Assembly (NCBI RefSeq): GCF_014648315.1
Contig: NZ_BMQW01000002.1
Location: forward strand, 372,001-436,000
Length of the DNA: 64,000 nt
Direction: 5' to 3'
Source: Shewanella ulleungensis
GTDB lineage: Bacteria > Pseudomonadota > Gammaproteobacteria > Enterobacterales > Shewanellaceae
Shown piece by piece: positions 36,444 through 46,913 of this stretch. The position numbers were made by a program, and so were the translations under genes. The notes under the pieces were generated by a model. It worked only from the letters and a program-made list of their open reading frames with translations. It ran no database searches and was not told where the DNA came from. Within the stretch, counting starts at the first letter, position 1. Each line of letters begins with the position of its first letter.

Positions 36444-38516
36444 ATGTCTAACAACCCATTTTGCCTGTCGGTAATTGCCGCTGCGGTGTTATTTGCTTGC
36501 CATTCAAGTCAGGCGCTCGCCGAAACTGTTACTGAATCGATTGATAAGGTAAATAACCAGATTGATTTACAACAATCAACACAAAAAGCTTTTCATTATC
36601 GTCAAAGTGATATTGCTTTAGGGTTAACAGGGGTAACAGTATTACCTACAGCACCAAACGCTAATGTGGAGTTAATGCACCGTGGTGTTTCAGATGGAGT
36701 AGCCGTATTACAAGATGGTATTTTCTTTTCGCCAGCCCCTTATTCTGGTCAAAATCTAGTATTACAGCCTAACTTGCAACAACAGCAAAGTGTCACACTA
36801 TCGAGCATGACCAGTGTGGTAGACGGCTCTGAAGCGGCATTTGGTAAATTAGAATATCAATCGGTAGCGATCAGTGCAAAAGAATACGCTGGTGAGTTTA
36901 ATGTTGAAATGAATGATGATGCAGACTACAGCGGTGGAGCGATTATTAGTGGTACAACTAAGCAATATGGCATGTTGTTGGCTGTAGATTACCAATCAGC
37001 ATCAGATGATGTGGGTTATAAGTTAGCTCGCGATGCAGATGCGACCCAAAAAGATATTATGTTCAAAATCGGTGCAGACAGTTTGCCGGGGGCCCGCAAT
37101 AAACAATCAACGGAGTTCAGTTACCAATACTCTAGCCAGGATGCGGAGCAAGGTACCTTAGGTTTAACAAACAATGATTTTTCTTTAGTGCCTAACCAGC
37201 GTTATGCTGCGGCAAATATTAATTTTACTGACGGTGAGCGTCAGCGTTATGTGTTAGCCCACAAACTTTTATTGTCGAAAACGTCGACAGTTGCAACCGA
37301 TTTTTATTATCAAACTTATTCACAAAAAACTGCAGATATGTTGTTTGTTGACGGTGAAACAATCAATCACGCTTTGTTAACTGATATCGCTGCATTTGAA
37401 ATAAACCCAAATACTGACGGCATGAATTTGGGCGCATTCGCTCAAGATAACGATTTTGCGGGTTTTGGTGTGCAAACTAAAGGTGTGAGTATGTACGGTC
37501 AACATCAAGTGACCTACAGTGCTCGTTATCATACCGATAAAGCTGAAATGGAGTTAGGCGGCCAAGATTGGTTATGGAATCAAGATTTATCGTTAACATC
37601 GGCCAGCGATAAAGAAGCATTTGTGGTTTACAAAGATGATGCTTCGGCATTTTCGTCAGCAGTTGATACTAAACTAAATTATGGTCAGTGGTCTGTGAAT
37701 TTAGGCTTAGGTTATGAGCATGTGAGTGTGTCTCGTGATGTCAGTGATGAATACGATCTTGCGGAAGCCGATTTTTCTGACGATGGTTGGACGCCTTCTA
37801 TTGAAGTCGCTTATACCCAAGGCGCTTGGTCAGCAGCAGTACAAGCCAAACAGGCTTGGACCGCAGCTTCTGCGGGTAATCTAGAACAACGTGCGCAAGA
37901 AGCATTGCAATACCAATTGGCGATAGCATATCAGCAAGATACTTTAGCTCTGGCGCTGACAGCTTATTTACATGACTATGATAATCAACATGTTGGTTGT
38001 ATGTTTGGCATGATTTGCGATTACGAGCAAATTGCATTGCAAGAAAATATCGAAGATGTGACGGTAAATGGTATCGACTTTTCAGTTGAGTATGGACTAG
38101 TATTTGACAGTTTTTCTATTCCATTTAAAGCAAAATATCAGTACACCCAAGCCGAGACAGATATTGGGTATTGTTCAAATATTAATGGATGCTTTGACGG
38201 GGACAGCCAACTACCTTGGGTACCTAAGCAGCAGTTTAGCTTTAGCTCTGGTGTGGTAGTTGGTGATGTGTCGGTGATGGCACAGGCACTTTATCAATCA
38301 GAATTAGAATATGAGGGTAACCTTGCAGCCTTTGGATCAATAGACAGTCAATGGAAAGTTGACCTTGCAGCGAGTTACCAGGTGGCTAAACAGCATGAAG
38401 TGTATTTGCGCGTTGAAAATTTATTTGATGAAACCTTAGTCGCCAGTAGGACATTCGCTGGCCGCCAGGCACAATCAGAAATGACCACTTATGTTGGATA
38501 TAAAGCTCGTTTCTAG
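36444..38516 (+). CDS. TonB-dependent receptor, divergent
   Basis: 690 residues. A signal peptide ends in SQALA. A plug-like part follows (MHRGVSDGVAVLQDGIFF, then SVTLSSMTSVVDGSEAAFGK, matching the usual ERIEVL.G..S..YG region in degenerate form), then a beta-barrel with alternating strands and a terminal aromatic (ending YKARF). The C-terminal LRVENLFDETLVASRTFAGR is the standard closing segment. No clear TonB box was found. Ligand unknown. It lies between luxS and the nqr operon and has a strong terminator. Confidence 0.85.
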   Translation: MSNNPFCLSVIAAAVLFACHSSQALAETVTESIDKVNNQIDLQQSTQKAFHYRQSDIALGLTGVTVLPTAPNANVELMHRGVSDGVAVLQDGIFFSPAPYSGQNLVLQPNLQQQQSVTLSSMTSVVDGSEAAFGKLEYQSVAISAKEYAGEFNVEMNDDADYSGGAIISGTTKQYGMLLAVDYQSASDDVGYKLARDADATQKDIMFKIGADSLPGARNKQSTEFSYQYSSQDAEQGTLGLTNNDFSLVPNQRYAAANINFTDGERQRYVLAHKLLLSKTSTVATDFYYQTYSQKTADMLFVDGETINHALLTDIAAFEINPNTDGMNLGAFAQDNDFAGFGVQTKGVSMYGQHQVTYSARYHTDKAEMELGGQDWLWNQDLSLTSASDKEAFVVYKDDASAFSSAVDTKLNYGQWSVNLGLGYEHVSVSRDVSDEYDLAEADFSDDGWTPSIEVAYTQGAWSAAVQAKQAWTAASAGNLEQRAQEALQYQLAIAYQQDTLALALTAYLHDYDNQHVGCMFGMICDYEQIALQENIEDVTVNGIDFSVEYGLVFDSFSIPFKAKYQYTQAETDIGYCSNINGCFDGDSQLPWVPKQQFSFSSGVVVGDVSVMAQALYQSELEYEGNLAAFGSIDSQWKVDLAASYQVAKQHEVYLRVENLFDETLVASRTFAGRQAQSEMTTYVGYKARF

Positions 38517-38927
38517 TTAACGTTTATTGAATTTTATTCGATAAACAAAACAATATCAGCAGCTCAAGCGTACCTAAACTTGAGCTGCTGTTTTTTTAAC
38601 CGTAGACCGGTTAGATAAAATTATTTCAATAAATATTAATGCTATAGTATGCCAAATAGTAATACTGTTGTTGCAGTTTTAGAGTTTGTTGCTATTCAGT
38701 AAGATTGAGTTAAATTCTGTCGTTAGACTTAGGTATTGGTTTGAAAACACCTATTATTTTCGTGGCGATAGTCTCATATTTACGGTAAAATGCGCGCGAC
38801 CAGCGTGATTGCGATCGCATTTCCGTGTTAAATCTGCGCTAGCTCAAATGGCAAGTATTTGTTAATACTTTGTTTTTGTAGCGGAACGTGGCGCATTGTC
38901 TTTCCTTCAAACGTAGTGCTTGTGGAT
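38517..38927. other. intergenic region between the TonB receptor and nqrA
   Basis: Holds the receptor terminator (38557-38597) and the nqr promoter region. A TAAAAT just before GCGCGCGACC near 38790 is the likeliest -10, with no good -35. A TGCGATCGCA palindrome lies near 38810. No gene supported. Confidence 0.5.
38557..38597 (+). terminator. terminator of the TonB receptor gene
   Basis: A 12-bp perfect stem CAGCAGCTCAAG / CTTGAGCTGCTG with a 10-base loop and seven T. Confidence 0.93.
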
Positions 38928-40262
38928 ATGATTACAATTAAGAAAGGATTGGAACTGCCTATAGCAGGCGGACCAGAGCAAGTTATCCATAATGGCCCAG
39001 CCATTAGACATGTAGCTACTTTGGGTGAAGAGTATATTGGCTTACGTCCAACGATGAAAATCAAAGTGGGCGATAAAGTACAAAAAGGTCAGGTTCTTTT
39101 TGAAGACAAAAAGAACCTAGGCGTTAAATATACGGCTTTAGCCAGTGGTACTATATTAGAAATCAACCGAGGTGCAAGACGTGTACTTCAATCTGTTGTT
39201 ATTGCTGTAGAAGGTGACGATAGCGTTACTTTTGCTCAATACGAAGCAGATAAGTTAGACACGTTAGACGTACAGGCTGTTCGTGATAATCTGATTGAAT
39301 CAGGTTTATGGACCGCTTTGCGTACACGCCCTTTCAGTAAAGTGCCAGCCGTAGATGCTACTACAGCAGGTATTTTCGTTACTGCAATTGATACTCAACC
39401 TCTTGCTGCCGATCCTGTGGTAGTCATAGCTCAACATAAAGACGATTTTGCTAACGGCCTTAAGGTTTTAGCTCGATTAACTGAAGGTAAAGTTTACCTA
39501 TGTAAAGCGCCAGGTGCTGATATTCCTGCAGCTAATGCCCAAGTTGAAGAATTTGCCGGAAAACATCCAGCAGGTTTAGTGGGTACACACATTCATCATG
39601 TTCTTTCTGCTTCTGCTACTCGTAGCGTATGGCACGTAGGTTATCAAGATGTGATTGCGATTGGCCAACTTTTCACTCAAGGTGTGCTAAACACTGAGCG
39701 TGTAGTGGCTATTGGTGGTCCTAAAGCAAAACAACCTCGCCTAGTCCGTACTTTATTAGGTGCAAGCATGACTGAACTTACTGCTGATGAAACAGTAGGT
39801 GAAAGTGTTCGTATCGTTTCAGGTTCGGTATTAAATGGCCGCACGGCAGTAGGGCCTCATGCTTATTTAGGTCGCTACCATCAGCAGGTAAGTGTGCTAG
39901 AAGAAGGTAATGAAAAAGAATTGTTTGGTTGGGCAATGCCTGGTGCTGATAAATTCTCTATTACACGAGCTTTCTTAGGTCACTTAAGCCCATCTCGTCT
40001 GTTTAACATGACGACAAGTACTGGTGGTTCAGACCGTGCAATGGTACCTATTGGTAATTATGAACGTGTAATGCCTTTAGACATTTTAGCTACCATGCTA
40101 CTTCGTGACCTTGTCTCTGGGGACTTTGATGGCGCAGCTCGTTTAGGCGCATTAGAGTTAGACGAAGAAGATTTGGCATTGTGCACGTTCGTATGTCCAG
40201 GTAAGTATGACTACGCTTCATATTTACGTGACTGTCTAGATACGATCGAGAGGGAAGGCTAA
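38928..40262 (+). CDS. nqrA: Na+-translocating NADH:quinone reductase subunit A
   Basis: Peripheral quinone-associated subunit of the sodium-pumping NADH dehydrogenase. 444 residues from ATG 38928 ([18 protein letters not shown]), which matches the family start; 23 further in-frame codons upstream look spurious. It has the barrel-sandwich segment [19 protein letters not shown] and the C-terminal [12 protein letters not shown]. Its stop shares a base with nqrB (TAATG). Confidence 0.96.
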   Translation: MITIKKGLELPIAGGPEQVIHNGPAIRHVATLGEEYIGLRPTMKIKVGDKVQKGQVLFEDKKNLGVKYTALASGTILEINRGARRVLQSVVIAVEGDDSVTFAQYEADKLDTLDVQAVRDNLIESGLWTALRTRPFSKVPAVDATTAGIFVTAIDTQPLAADPVVVIAQHKDDFANGLKVLARLTEGKVYLCKAPGADIPAANAQVEEFAGKHPAGLVGTHIHHVLSASATRSVWHVGYQDVIAIGQLFTQGVLNTERVVAIGGPKAKQPRLVRTLLGASMTELTADETVGESVRIVSGSVLNGRTAVGPHAYLGRYHQQVSVLEEGNEKELFGWAMPGADKFSITRAFLGHLSPSRLFNMTTSTGGSDRAMVPIGNYERVMPLDILATMLLRDLVSGDFDGAARLGALELDEEDLALCTFVCPGKYDYASYLRDCLDTIEREG

Positions 40263-41461
40263 TGAGCTTGAAAGATTTTATCGAGCGTATTGAACCGCAA
40301 TTTGAAAAAGGCGGTAAGTACGAAAAGTGGTATGCGCTTTATGAAGCCGCAGCTACTGTTTTCTATACTCCAGGTAAAGTGAACCATGGTGCAACCCATG
40401 TTCGCGATAACCTTGACCTAAAGCGTATGATGATTACGGTTTGGGCGTGTACATTCCCTGCAATGTTTTTTGGTATGTATAACGTAGGTTTACAAGCTCA
40501 AATCGCTATGGCTGCCGGTTTCGGTACCCCTGACGTTTGGCAAGTTGGTTTATTTGAACTATTTGGTGCGCAGCTTTCTGCGGACTCAGGTATTACATCA
40601 TTAATGTTTTATGGTGCCTGCTTCTTCCTACCAATATATGCAGTGACATTTATTGTCGGCGGTTTTTGGGAAGTGCTATTTGCCTCGGTGCGTGGTCATG
40701 AAGTTAACGAAGGTTTCTTCGTAACATCTGTACTTTTTGCGTTAACCTTACCAGCAACTATTCCGCTATGGATGGTGGCATTAGGTATTACCTTTGGTGT
40801 GGTTGTAGCAAAAGAAATCTTCGGCGGTACAGGTCGTAACTTCTTAAACCCTGCATTAGCGGGCCGTGCGTTCTTGTTCTTTGCTTACCCATTAAGCATG
40901 TCTGGCGACACCTCATGGGTAGTTGCAGACGGCTACTCTGGTGCAACAGCATTGAGCCAAGCAGCACAAGGCACCTTTGATTATACTTCAAATGCAAACT
41001 GGTTAGACGCCTTTATGGGCTTTATTCCTGGCTCTGTGGGTGAAGTATCAACATTTGCTATTTTGCTCGGTGGTTTAGTGATCATCTACACTCGCATCGC
41101 CTCATGGCGCATCGTGGGTGGCGTACTGCTAGGTATGGTTGCGATTGCAACATTGCTAAACGTTGTAGGTAGTGATACCAACCCAATGTTTGCAATGCCT
41201 TGGCATTGGCACTTAGTGTTAGGTGGTTTTGCTTTTGGTATGATGTTTATGGCGACAGACCCGGTTTCTGCGTCGTTCACTAATACTGCTAAATGGGCAT
41301 ACGGTTTCTTAATCGGTGCAATGGTAGTGTTTATCCGTGTGATTAACCCTGCATTCCCTGAAGGTATGATGTTAGCTATTTTATTCGCTAACTTATTCGC
41401 GCCTTTATTTGACCATTTCGTAGTTCAGGCAAATATCAAGCGGAGGATTGCTCGTGGCTAG
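40262..41461 (+). CDS. nqrB: Na+-NQR subunit B
   Basis: Membrane subunit with covalently bound FMN and riboflavin; forms part of the sodium path. 399 residues, about ten helices. The flavinylation motif SGAT is in DGYSGATAL with the FMN-linked Thr at 229 by my count. [17 protein letters not shown] is also typical. Overlaps nqrA by one base and nqrC by eight. Confidence 0.96.
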   Translation: MSLKDFIERIEPQFEKGGKYEKWYALYEAAATVFYTPGKVNHGATHVRDNLDLKRMMITVWACTFPAMFFGMYNVGLQAQIAMAAGFGTPDVWQVGLFELFGAQLSADSGITSLMFYGACFFLPIYAVTFIVGGFWEVLFASVRGHEVNEGFFVTSVLFALTLPATIPLWMVALGITFGVVVAKEIFGGTGRNFLNPALAGRAFLFFAYPLSMSGDTSWVVADGYSGATALSQAAQGTFDYTSNANWLDAFMGFIPGSVGEVSTFAILLGGLVIIYTRIASWRIVGGVLLGMVAIATLLNVVGSDTNPMFAMPWHWHLVLGGFAFGMMFMATDPVSASFTNTAKWAYGFLIGAMVVFIRVINPAFPEGMMLAILFANLFAPLFDHFVVQANIKRRIARG

Positions 41462-42239
41462 TAATAAAGATTCGTTCGGTAGAACGCTATTTGTTGTTGT
41501 CGGCTTATGTCTTATCTGTTCTGTGCTTGTATCGACTGCGGCGGTTGTTTTAAAACCGACTCAGCAAGAAAATAAGCTACTTGATAAACAAAAGTATATT
41601 CTCGAAGCAGCAAGCCTGATTGATACCAAAGAAGGTAACGTCACTAAGCAAGACATTCTGAGCAAATATAACCAGTATGTCGAAGCACGTTTAGTTGACC
41701 TAAAAACCGGTGAGTTTGTAGAAGGTGATGCTAACGCTTACGATCAACGTAAAGCGTCGCGTGATGTAGCAACTTCATCAGTACCTGAAAACGACATTGC
41801 CTCAATCAAGCGCGTAGCTGACAAAGCTGTTGTGTACTTGGTACGTGATGATGCAGGTAAATTGACTAGCGTTATTTTACCTGTTCACGGTTACGGCTTA
41901 TGGTCGACCATGTATGCATTTTTGGCGTTAGAAGCTGACTTAAACACGATTCAAGGCTTAGTTTATTATGACCAAGCTGAAACTCCGGGTTTAGGTGGTG
42001 AAGTTGAAAATCCTAAATGGAAAGCATTGTGGAAAGGTAAGCAGTTATTTGATGAACAAGGTGACTTGGCTATCAATGTAACGAAGAACCCTGCAGTGGC
42101 GAGCACTGTTTATGGTGTGGATGCATTATCTGGTGCAACATTAACCAGTAACGGCGTACAACATTCATTGCAATTTTGGTTAGGTAAAGAAGGCTTTGCA
42201 AGCTTTATCGCTAAAGCACGCAACGGAGGGGTAAGCTAA
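41454..42239 (+). CDS. nqrC: Na+-NQR subunit C
   Basis: One N-terminal helix and a periplasmic flavin domain. 261 residues from GTG 41454 ([15 protein letters not shown]), supported by GGAGG seven bases before; a TTG two codons earlier is too close to that site. The second covalent FMN site is SGAT in [12 protein letters not shown] (Thr229 by my count). [14 protein letters not shown] is conserved. Overlaps nqrD by one base. Confidence 0.96.
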   Translation: MASNKDSFGRTLFVVVGLCLICSVLVSTAAVVLKPTQQENKLLDKQKYILEAASLIDTKEGNVTKQDILSKYNQYVEARLVDLKTGEFVEGDANAYDQRKASRDVATSSVPENDIASIKRVADKAVVYLVRDDAGKLTSVILPVHGYGLWSTMYAFLALEADLNTIQGLVYYDQAETPGLGGEVENPKWKALWKGKQLFDEQGDLAINVTKNPAVASTVYGVDALSGATLTSNGVQHSLQFWLGKEGFASFIAKARNGGVS

Positions 42240-42871
42240 TGGCTGACGTTAAAGAACTTAAACAGGTTCTGACTGGACCGATTATCAATAACAACCCAAT
42301 TGCATTGCAAATTTTGGGTGTATGTAGTGCGCTTGCTGTTACTACTAAGCTGGAAACGGCGTTGGTAATGACCATTGCATTAACTGCGGTAACAGCGTTT
42401 TCTAACCTGTTTATCTCACTTATTCGTAATCACATTCCAAGCAGTGTACGTATTATTGTGCAGATGACTATTATTGCCTCTTTGGTAATTGTAGTTGATC
42501 AAGTATTACAAGCTTATGCTTATTCGATTTCTAAACAGTTATCGGTATTCGTTGGTTTGATCATTACTAACTGTATTGTAATGGGCCGTGCTGAAGCTTA
42601 TGCAATGAAAACGCCTCCTTTGATGAGCTTTATGGATGGTATCGGTAACGGTTTAGGTTACGGTGCAATCTTATTGTCGGTAGGTTTTATTCGTGAATTA
42701 TTTGGTAATGGTTCATTATTCGGCGTAGAAATCCTCAGTAAAATCTCTGACGGTGGTTGGTATCAACCTAACGGTTTATTACTGTTACCACCAAGTGCGT
42801 TCTTCTTGATTGGTGGTCTGATCTGGTTGCTCCGTACGTATAAGCCAGAGCAAGTAGAAGCAAAAGGATAA
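42239..42871 (+). CDS. nqrD: Na+-NQR subunit D
   Basis: Six-helix inner-membrane subunit, 210 residues, homologous to NqrE and Rnf[21 protein letters not shown] carries the conserved Cys that helps hold the intramembrane 2Fe-2S centre, with [12 protein letters not shown] giving the second. Confidence 0.95.
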   Translation: MADVKELKQVLTGPIINNNPIALQILGVCSALAVTTKLETALVMTIALTAVTAFSNLFISLIRNHIPSSVRIIVQMTIIASLVIVVDQVLQAYAYSISKQLSVFVGLIITNCIVMGRAEAYAMKTPPLMSFMDGIGNGLGYGAILLSVGFIRELFGNGSLFGVEILSKISDGGWYQPNGLLLLPPSAFFLIGGLIWLLRTYKPEQVEAKG

Positions 42872-42876
42872 ACGCA

Positions 42877-43485
42877 ATGGAACATTATATTAGTTTATTA
42901 ATTCGCTCCGTTTTCATTGAAAACATGGCGCTAGCGTTCTTCTTAGGTATGTGTACTTTCTTAGCTGTGTCTAAAAAAGTGACTACTGCGATGGGCCTAG
43001 GTGTTGCAGTTATCGTGGTATTGGCTATCTCGGTTCCTGCTAACCAAATTATTTATCAAGGTTTACTTGCGCCTGGTGCTTTAGCTTGGGCTGGTATTCC
43101 TGATGCTGATTTGAGCTTCTTGAAGTTCATCACCTTTATCGGTGTGATCGCAGCACTTGTGCAAATTTTGGAAATGGCATTAGACAAATATTTCCCACCT
43201 TTGTACAACGCGTTAGGTATTTTCTTACCTTTGATTACCGTGAACTGTGCGATTTTTGGTGCAGTATCATTCATGGTAGAACGTGATTACAACCTAGGCG
43301 AGAGCGTGGTATTCGGTATCGGCTCTGGTATTGGTTGGGCTTTAGCAATTGTATTGTTAGCCGGTATTCGCGAAAAGATGAAATATTCTGACGTGCCAAA
43401 TGGCTTACGTGGCTTAGGTATTACCTTTGTTACTGCTGGTCTTATGGCTCTAGGTTTCATGTCATTCTCTGGTGTTTCTCTTTAA
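42877..43485 (+). CDS. nqrE: Na+-NQR subunit E
   Basis: Six-helix subunit, 202 residues. [21 protein letters not shown] and [16 protein letters not shown] contain the paired Cys that, with those of NqrD, bind the 2Fe-2S centre between the flavins. Five bases after nqrD. Confidence 0.95.
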   Translation: MEHYISLLIRSVFIENMALAFFLGMCTFLAVSKKVTTAMGLGVAVIVVLAISVPANQIIYQGLLAPGALAWAGIPDADLSFLKFITFIGVIAALVQILEMALDKYFPPLYNALGIFLPLITVNCAIFGAVSFMVERDYNLGESVVFGIGSGIGWALAIVLLAGIREKMKYSDVPNGLRGLGITFVTAGLMALGFMSFSGVSL

Positions 43486-43533
43486 GAAAAGCATTGAGAC
43501 GACGCATTAATTTGAACCTTTAAGGATAAGTGA

Positions 43534-44781
43534 ATGGGTATTCTTGAATCTACTCCAATAGATGTTTATCTAGGTGTGAGTATGTTTACTGTGATTGTAT
43601 TGGTATTGGTATTAGTGATTTTATTCGCTAAATCAAAACTAGTAGCAAGCGGTGATATCATCATTGGTATTAACGGCGACACAGATAAAGCAATTAAAAC
43701 AGGTGCAGGCGGCAAGTTACTTGGCGTATTAGCAGACAACGGTATTTTCGTATCAAGTGCGTGTGGTGGCGGTGGCTCATGTGGTCAGTGTCGTGTACAC
43801 ATTAAATCAGGTGGTGGCGATATTCTACCTACTGAGCTTGATCACATTAGTAAAGGTGAAGCACGTCAAGGGTGTCGTTTATCTTGTCAGGTTAACGTTA
43901 AATCTGACATGGAAATCGAGCTTGACGAAGAGATCTTCGGTATCAAGAAATGGGAATGTGAAGTTATCTCTAACGATAACAAAGCGACGTTCATTAAAGA
44001 GCTTAAGCTACAAATCCCTGATGGCGAGTCTGTGCCTTTCCGTGCCGGTGGTTATATTCAGATCGAAGCACCAGCTCACCATGTTAAATATGCTGAGTTT
44101 GAAGTACCTGAAAAATACCGTGGCGACTGGGAACATTTTGGCTTCTTTAAGTTAGAGTCTAAAGTTGACGAAGAAACAATTCGTGCATACTCAATGGCTA
44201 ACTACCCAGAAGAGTTTGGGATTATTATGTTGAACGTGCGTATTGCTACGCCGCCTCCACGTAACCTAACTCTACCTTGTGGTAAAATGTCGTCGTATAT
44301 TTGGAGCTTAACAGCTGGCGATAAAGTGACAATTTCTGGACCATTTGGTGAGTTCTTCGCTAAAGATACCGATGCAGAAATGATCTTTATTGGTGGTGGT
44401 GCAGGTATGGCGCCAATGCGTTCACACATTTTTGACCAATTAAAGCGTCTTAAATCAAAACGTAAAATGAGTTTCTGGTACGGTGCCCGTTCTAAACGTG
44501 AAATGTTCTACGTAGAAGACTTTGACGGCCTAGCAGCTGAAAATGACAACTTTAAGTGGCACGTTGCATTATCTGATCCGCAAGCGGAAGATAACTGGAC
44601 TGGTTACACTGGCTTTATCCATAACGTATTGTACGAAAACTACTTACGTGACCACGATGCACCAGAAGATTGTGAGTTCTACATGTGTGGACCTCCAATG
44701 ATGAACGCAGCCGTGATTGGAATGCTAAAAGACTTAGGCGTTGAAGACGAAAACATCTTACTTGATGATTTCGGCGGCTAA
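43534..44781 (+). CDS. nqrF: Na+-NQR subunit F, NADH-oxidising
   Basis: Entry point for electrons from NADH. 415 residues: an N-terminal helix, a ferredoxin domain with [10 protein letters not shown] and a later Cys in RLSCQ, then a ferredoxin-reductase domain with the FAD motif RAYSMANYP, the NAD segment [14 protein letters not shown], and the C-terminal [14 protein letters not shown] precedes the ATG. Last nqr subunit gene; a long hairpin separates it from apbE. Confidence 0.97.
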   Translation: MGILESTPIDVYLGVSMFTVIVLVLVLVILFAKSKLVASGDIIIGINGDTDKAIKTGAGGKLLGVLADNGIFVSSACGGGGSCGQCRVHIKSGGGDILPTELDHISKGEARQGCRLSCQVNVKSDMEIELDEEIFGIKKWECEVISNDNKATFIKELKLQIPDGESVPFRAGGYIQIEAPAHHVKYAEFEVPEKYRGDWEHFGFFKLESKVDEETIRAYSMANYPEEFGIIMLNVRIATPPPRNLTLPCGKMSSYIWSLTAGDKVTISGPFGEFFAKDTDAEMIFIGGGAGMAPMRSHIFDQLKRLKSKRKMSFWYGARSKREMFYVEDFDGLAAENDNFKWHVALSDPQAEDNWTGYTGFIHNVLYENYLRDHDAPEDCEFYMCGPPMMNAAVIGMLKDLGVEDENILLDDFGG

Positions 44782-44815
44782 TTTGTTAGCCTAAAATATT
44801 GACAAGCAAGTCATG

Positions 44816-44877
44816 AAAATTGCAGCAATGCAGACAGGGTGGTTAAACACAGGTCTGCAGGCTGCAATTTTTTTTAT
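44816..44877 (+). terminator. terminator or attenuator between nqrF and apbE
   Basis: The outer stem AAATTGCAGC / GCTGCAATTT and the inner stem GCAGAC / GTCTGC enclose a 17-base loop, followed by eight or more T. It should cut most transcription after nqrF, with read-through supplying apbE. Confidence 0.85.
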
Positions 44878-44901
44878 TCATTTAACCAGCGTAAATTTGA
44901 A

Positions 44902-45915
44902 ATGACAGTGAATGCTATTAAGTTATTATTAACCACGTTATTGCTTTTGTGTGTGAGTGCCTGCAGTTCACCAGAACCTATTATTTCCTTATCTGGTAGC
45001 ACTATGGGAACGACTTACCATATTAAGGTTGTGCCTAACGATAAACTGCCCGAAGCGCAATTATTGCAGGCCGAGATTGACATGGCTTTAGAAGCGGTTA
45101 ATGACCAAATGTCGACTTACCGCAGTGATTCTGAATTGTCTAAGTTTAATCAATTACAAGTTCAGCAAAGCGTTAAAGTGTCTGCCGATACACTTAGCGT
45201 GATAAATGAGGGCATACGCTTATACCAAGAAACCGGTGGTGCGTTAGATATTACATTAGGACCTGTGGTTAATTTATGGGGATTTGGCCCTGATAAGCGA
45301 CCAACTTCAGTACCCACTCAAAACCAGATAGATTCAGCTAAAGCGAAAATGGGTATTAAAGAGCTTGCTATAAAAGGCACGACGTTAACCAAACACAATG
45401 CCGGTTTATATGTGGATTTATCGTCGATTGCTAAAGGTTTTGGGGTTGATAAAATTGCCTCAATTTTAGATAAGTACGATGCCAGTGGTTATTTAGTTGA
45501 AATTGGTGGTGAATTAAATGTTAAAGGCACCAAAGCTGATGGCATAGCATGGCGTATCGCGGTTGAGCAACCTACCGACGAAGGCCAGGCGGTACAGCAA
45601 GTGATTGAGCCTGGCACTATGTCGTTAGCAACATCAGGTGATTATCGTAATTTTTATGAAGAAAATGGCGAACGTTTTTCACATTTGATTGATCCTCGTA
45701 ACGGATATCCGATTAAGCATAAACTTGCTTCTGCAACCGTGTTACACTCTAGTTGTATGACCGCAGATGGATATGCCACCGCCATGATGGTGTTAGGTAC
45801 CGAAGCTTCTTTGGCACTTGCTAAAGAGAAAAATTTAGCAATAATGCTGATTGAAAAGCAAGATCAAGGTTTTAAGGTCTATTACAGTGATGCATTTAAA
45901 GCATATGTAAAATAA
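44902..45915 (+). CDS. apbE: FAD:protein FMN transferase (flavin maturation of NQR)
   Basis: Transfers FMN from FAD to the Thr of the SGAT motifs in NqrB and NqrC. 337 residues from ATG 44902; a lipobox (VSACSS) marks it as a lipoprotein facing the periplasm. Conserved motifs are GSTMGTTYHIKV near the start, the FAD site DLSSIAKGFGVDKI and GGELNVKG, and HLIDPRNGYP and TADGYATAMMVLG with metal ligands. An in-frame GTG at 44839 lies inside the terminator loop and is unlikely to start translation. Confidence 0.95.
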   Translation: MTVNAIKLLLTTLLLLCVSACSSPEPIISLSGSTMGTTYHIKVVPNDKLPEAQLLQAEIDMALEAVNDQMSTYRSDSELSKFNQLQVQQSVKVSADTLSVINEGIRLYQETGGALDITLGPVVNLWGFGPDKRPTSVPTQNQIDSAKAKMGIKELAIKGTTLTKHNAGLYVDLSSIAKGFGVDKIASILDKYDASGYLVEIGGELNVKGTKADGIAWRIAVEQPTDEGQAVQQVIEPGTMSLATSGDYRNFYEENGERFSHLIDPRNGYPIKHKLASATVLHSSCMTADGYATAMMVLGTEASLALAKEKNLAIMLIEKQDQGFKVYYSDAFKAYVK

Positions 45916-45984
45916 CCTAAAACAGGGTTATATTGCTGACGACTAGGTCAGACTTAGGCTAGATTGAGTTAATTGGAGTTCGTA

Positions 45985-46209
45985 ATGAGCACATTTATTG
46001 CTGCGTTTGTGGTGTTACTTTTATTTTTCTTATTAATGTCTGTGGGCTACATCGTGAAGAAAAAAGCGGTAGAAGGCAGTTGTGGTGGATTAGGCGTTTT
46101 AGGTATTGAGAAAGCCTGTGACTGCGATGACCCATGTGATGCACGCAAGCTTCGTATGGCTAAAGATGAAGCGCGTAAAGAAATGCTGAATCAAAATAGA
46201 ATTATTTAA
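45985..46209 (+). CDS. nqrM: Na+-NQR maturation protein NqrM
   Basis: 74 residues from ATG 45985 with GGAG upstream. One membrane helix (residues 2-24), then a Cys-rich tail: GSCGGLG, KACDCDDPCDARK. The four or five Cys are thought to deliver iron for the NqrD/E cluster. Placed after apbE as in Vibrio. Confidence 0.92.
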   Translation: MSTFIAAFVVLLLFFLLMSVGYIVKKKAVEGSCGGLGVLGIEKACDCDDPCDARKLRMAKDEARKEMLNQNRII

Positions 46210-46244
46210 TTTGTATTGCCTATTATTTTAGAGCTTACAATGTA

Positions 46245-46272
46245 AAGAGCCTTCATTATGAAGGCTTTTTTT
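46245..46272 (+). terminator. nqrM terminator
   Basis: AGCCTTCA / TGAAGGCT stem with a 3-base loop, followed by a seven-T run. Confidence 0.9.
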
Positions 46273-46313
46273 ATGTGAGTTCAATACAGTAGTGTTACAA
46301 AGCTTAGTTATAA

Positions 46314-46328
46314 TGATAATGGTTATCA
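46314..46328. promoter_or_regulatory. Fur box upstream of the bacterioferritin pair
   Basis: TGATAATGGTTATCA is a 7-1-7 inverted repeat matching the Fur consensus TGATAATnATTATCA at all positions but one. It lies 103 bp before the first bfr start. Confidence 0.75.
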
Positions 46329-46431
46329 ATTGTAAGTTGGTGAAAGTAAAGGAAAATTTGCCTTTAGCTCTACAGTGTTCTATCCTACATGAAATTGATC
46401 GAGATCAAACTATTTATCAAGGGACATTGCT

Positions 46432-46902
46432 ATGAAAGGTCATCCTAAAGTCATCAGCCAACTCAATCGTGTACTTACTTGCGAACTTACAGCCATTAAC
46501 CAATACTTTTTACATGCGCGCATGTTTAAACATTGGGGTTTAGAAAAGCTGAATGAAAAAGAGTACAAAAAATCGATTGAAGACATGAAGCATGCTGACA
46601 AGTTGATTGAGCGAGTATTGTTTCTTGAAGGATTACCTAACTTACAGCAGTTAGATAAATTGCGCATTGGTGAGCATGCAGAAGAGATGCTCGCTTGTGA
46701 TATGGCTGCTGTGACGGAGCAAATTGCTATTTTACGTGAAGCGATTAGCGTATGTGAAACTCAGCAAGATTACGTTAGCCGAGATTTATTTGAAGATTTA
46801 TTAGAAGACGAAGAAGAGCACCTAGATTGGATTGAGTCTCAGCAAGAGCTTATTAGCCAAACCGGTATCCAAAACTATCTTCAATCACAAATTAACGACT
46901 AA
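46432..46902 (+). CDS. bfr: bacterioferritin, heme-binding type subunit
   Basis: Iron-storage subunit, 156 residues, close to E. coli Bfr. By E. coli numbering the heme ligand Met52 is present (SIEDMKHADK), and E18, H54, E127 and H130 are kept. Position 51 is Asp instead of Glu and position 94 is Val instead of Glu, so the ferroxidase centre looks impaired. It is followed 11 bp later by a second bacterioferritin with the opposite pattern. The two most likely assemble into one heteropolymer, with this subunit providing heme-mediated iron release. Confidence 0.93.
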   Translation: MKGHPKVISQLNRVLTCELTAINQYFLHARMFKHWGLEKLNEKEYKKSIEDMKHADKLIERVLFLEGLPNLQQLDKLRIGEHAEEMLACDMAAVTEQIAILREAISVCETQQDYVSRDLFEDLLEDEEEHLDWIESQQELISQTGIQNYLQSQIND

Positions 46903-46913
46903 TAGGAATTATC

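Noticed and set aside
38859..38927. 23-codon N-terminal extension of NqrA
   Set aside because: The family start aligns with ATG 38928, and the extension has no support beyond an open frame.
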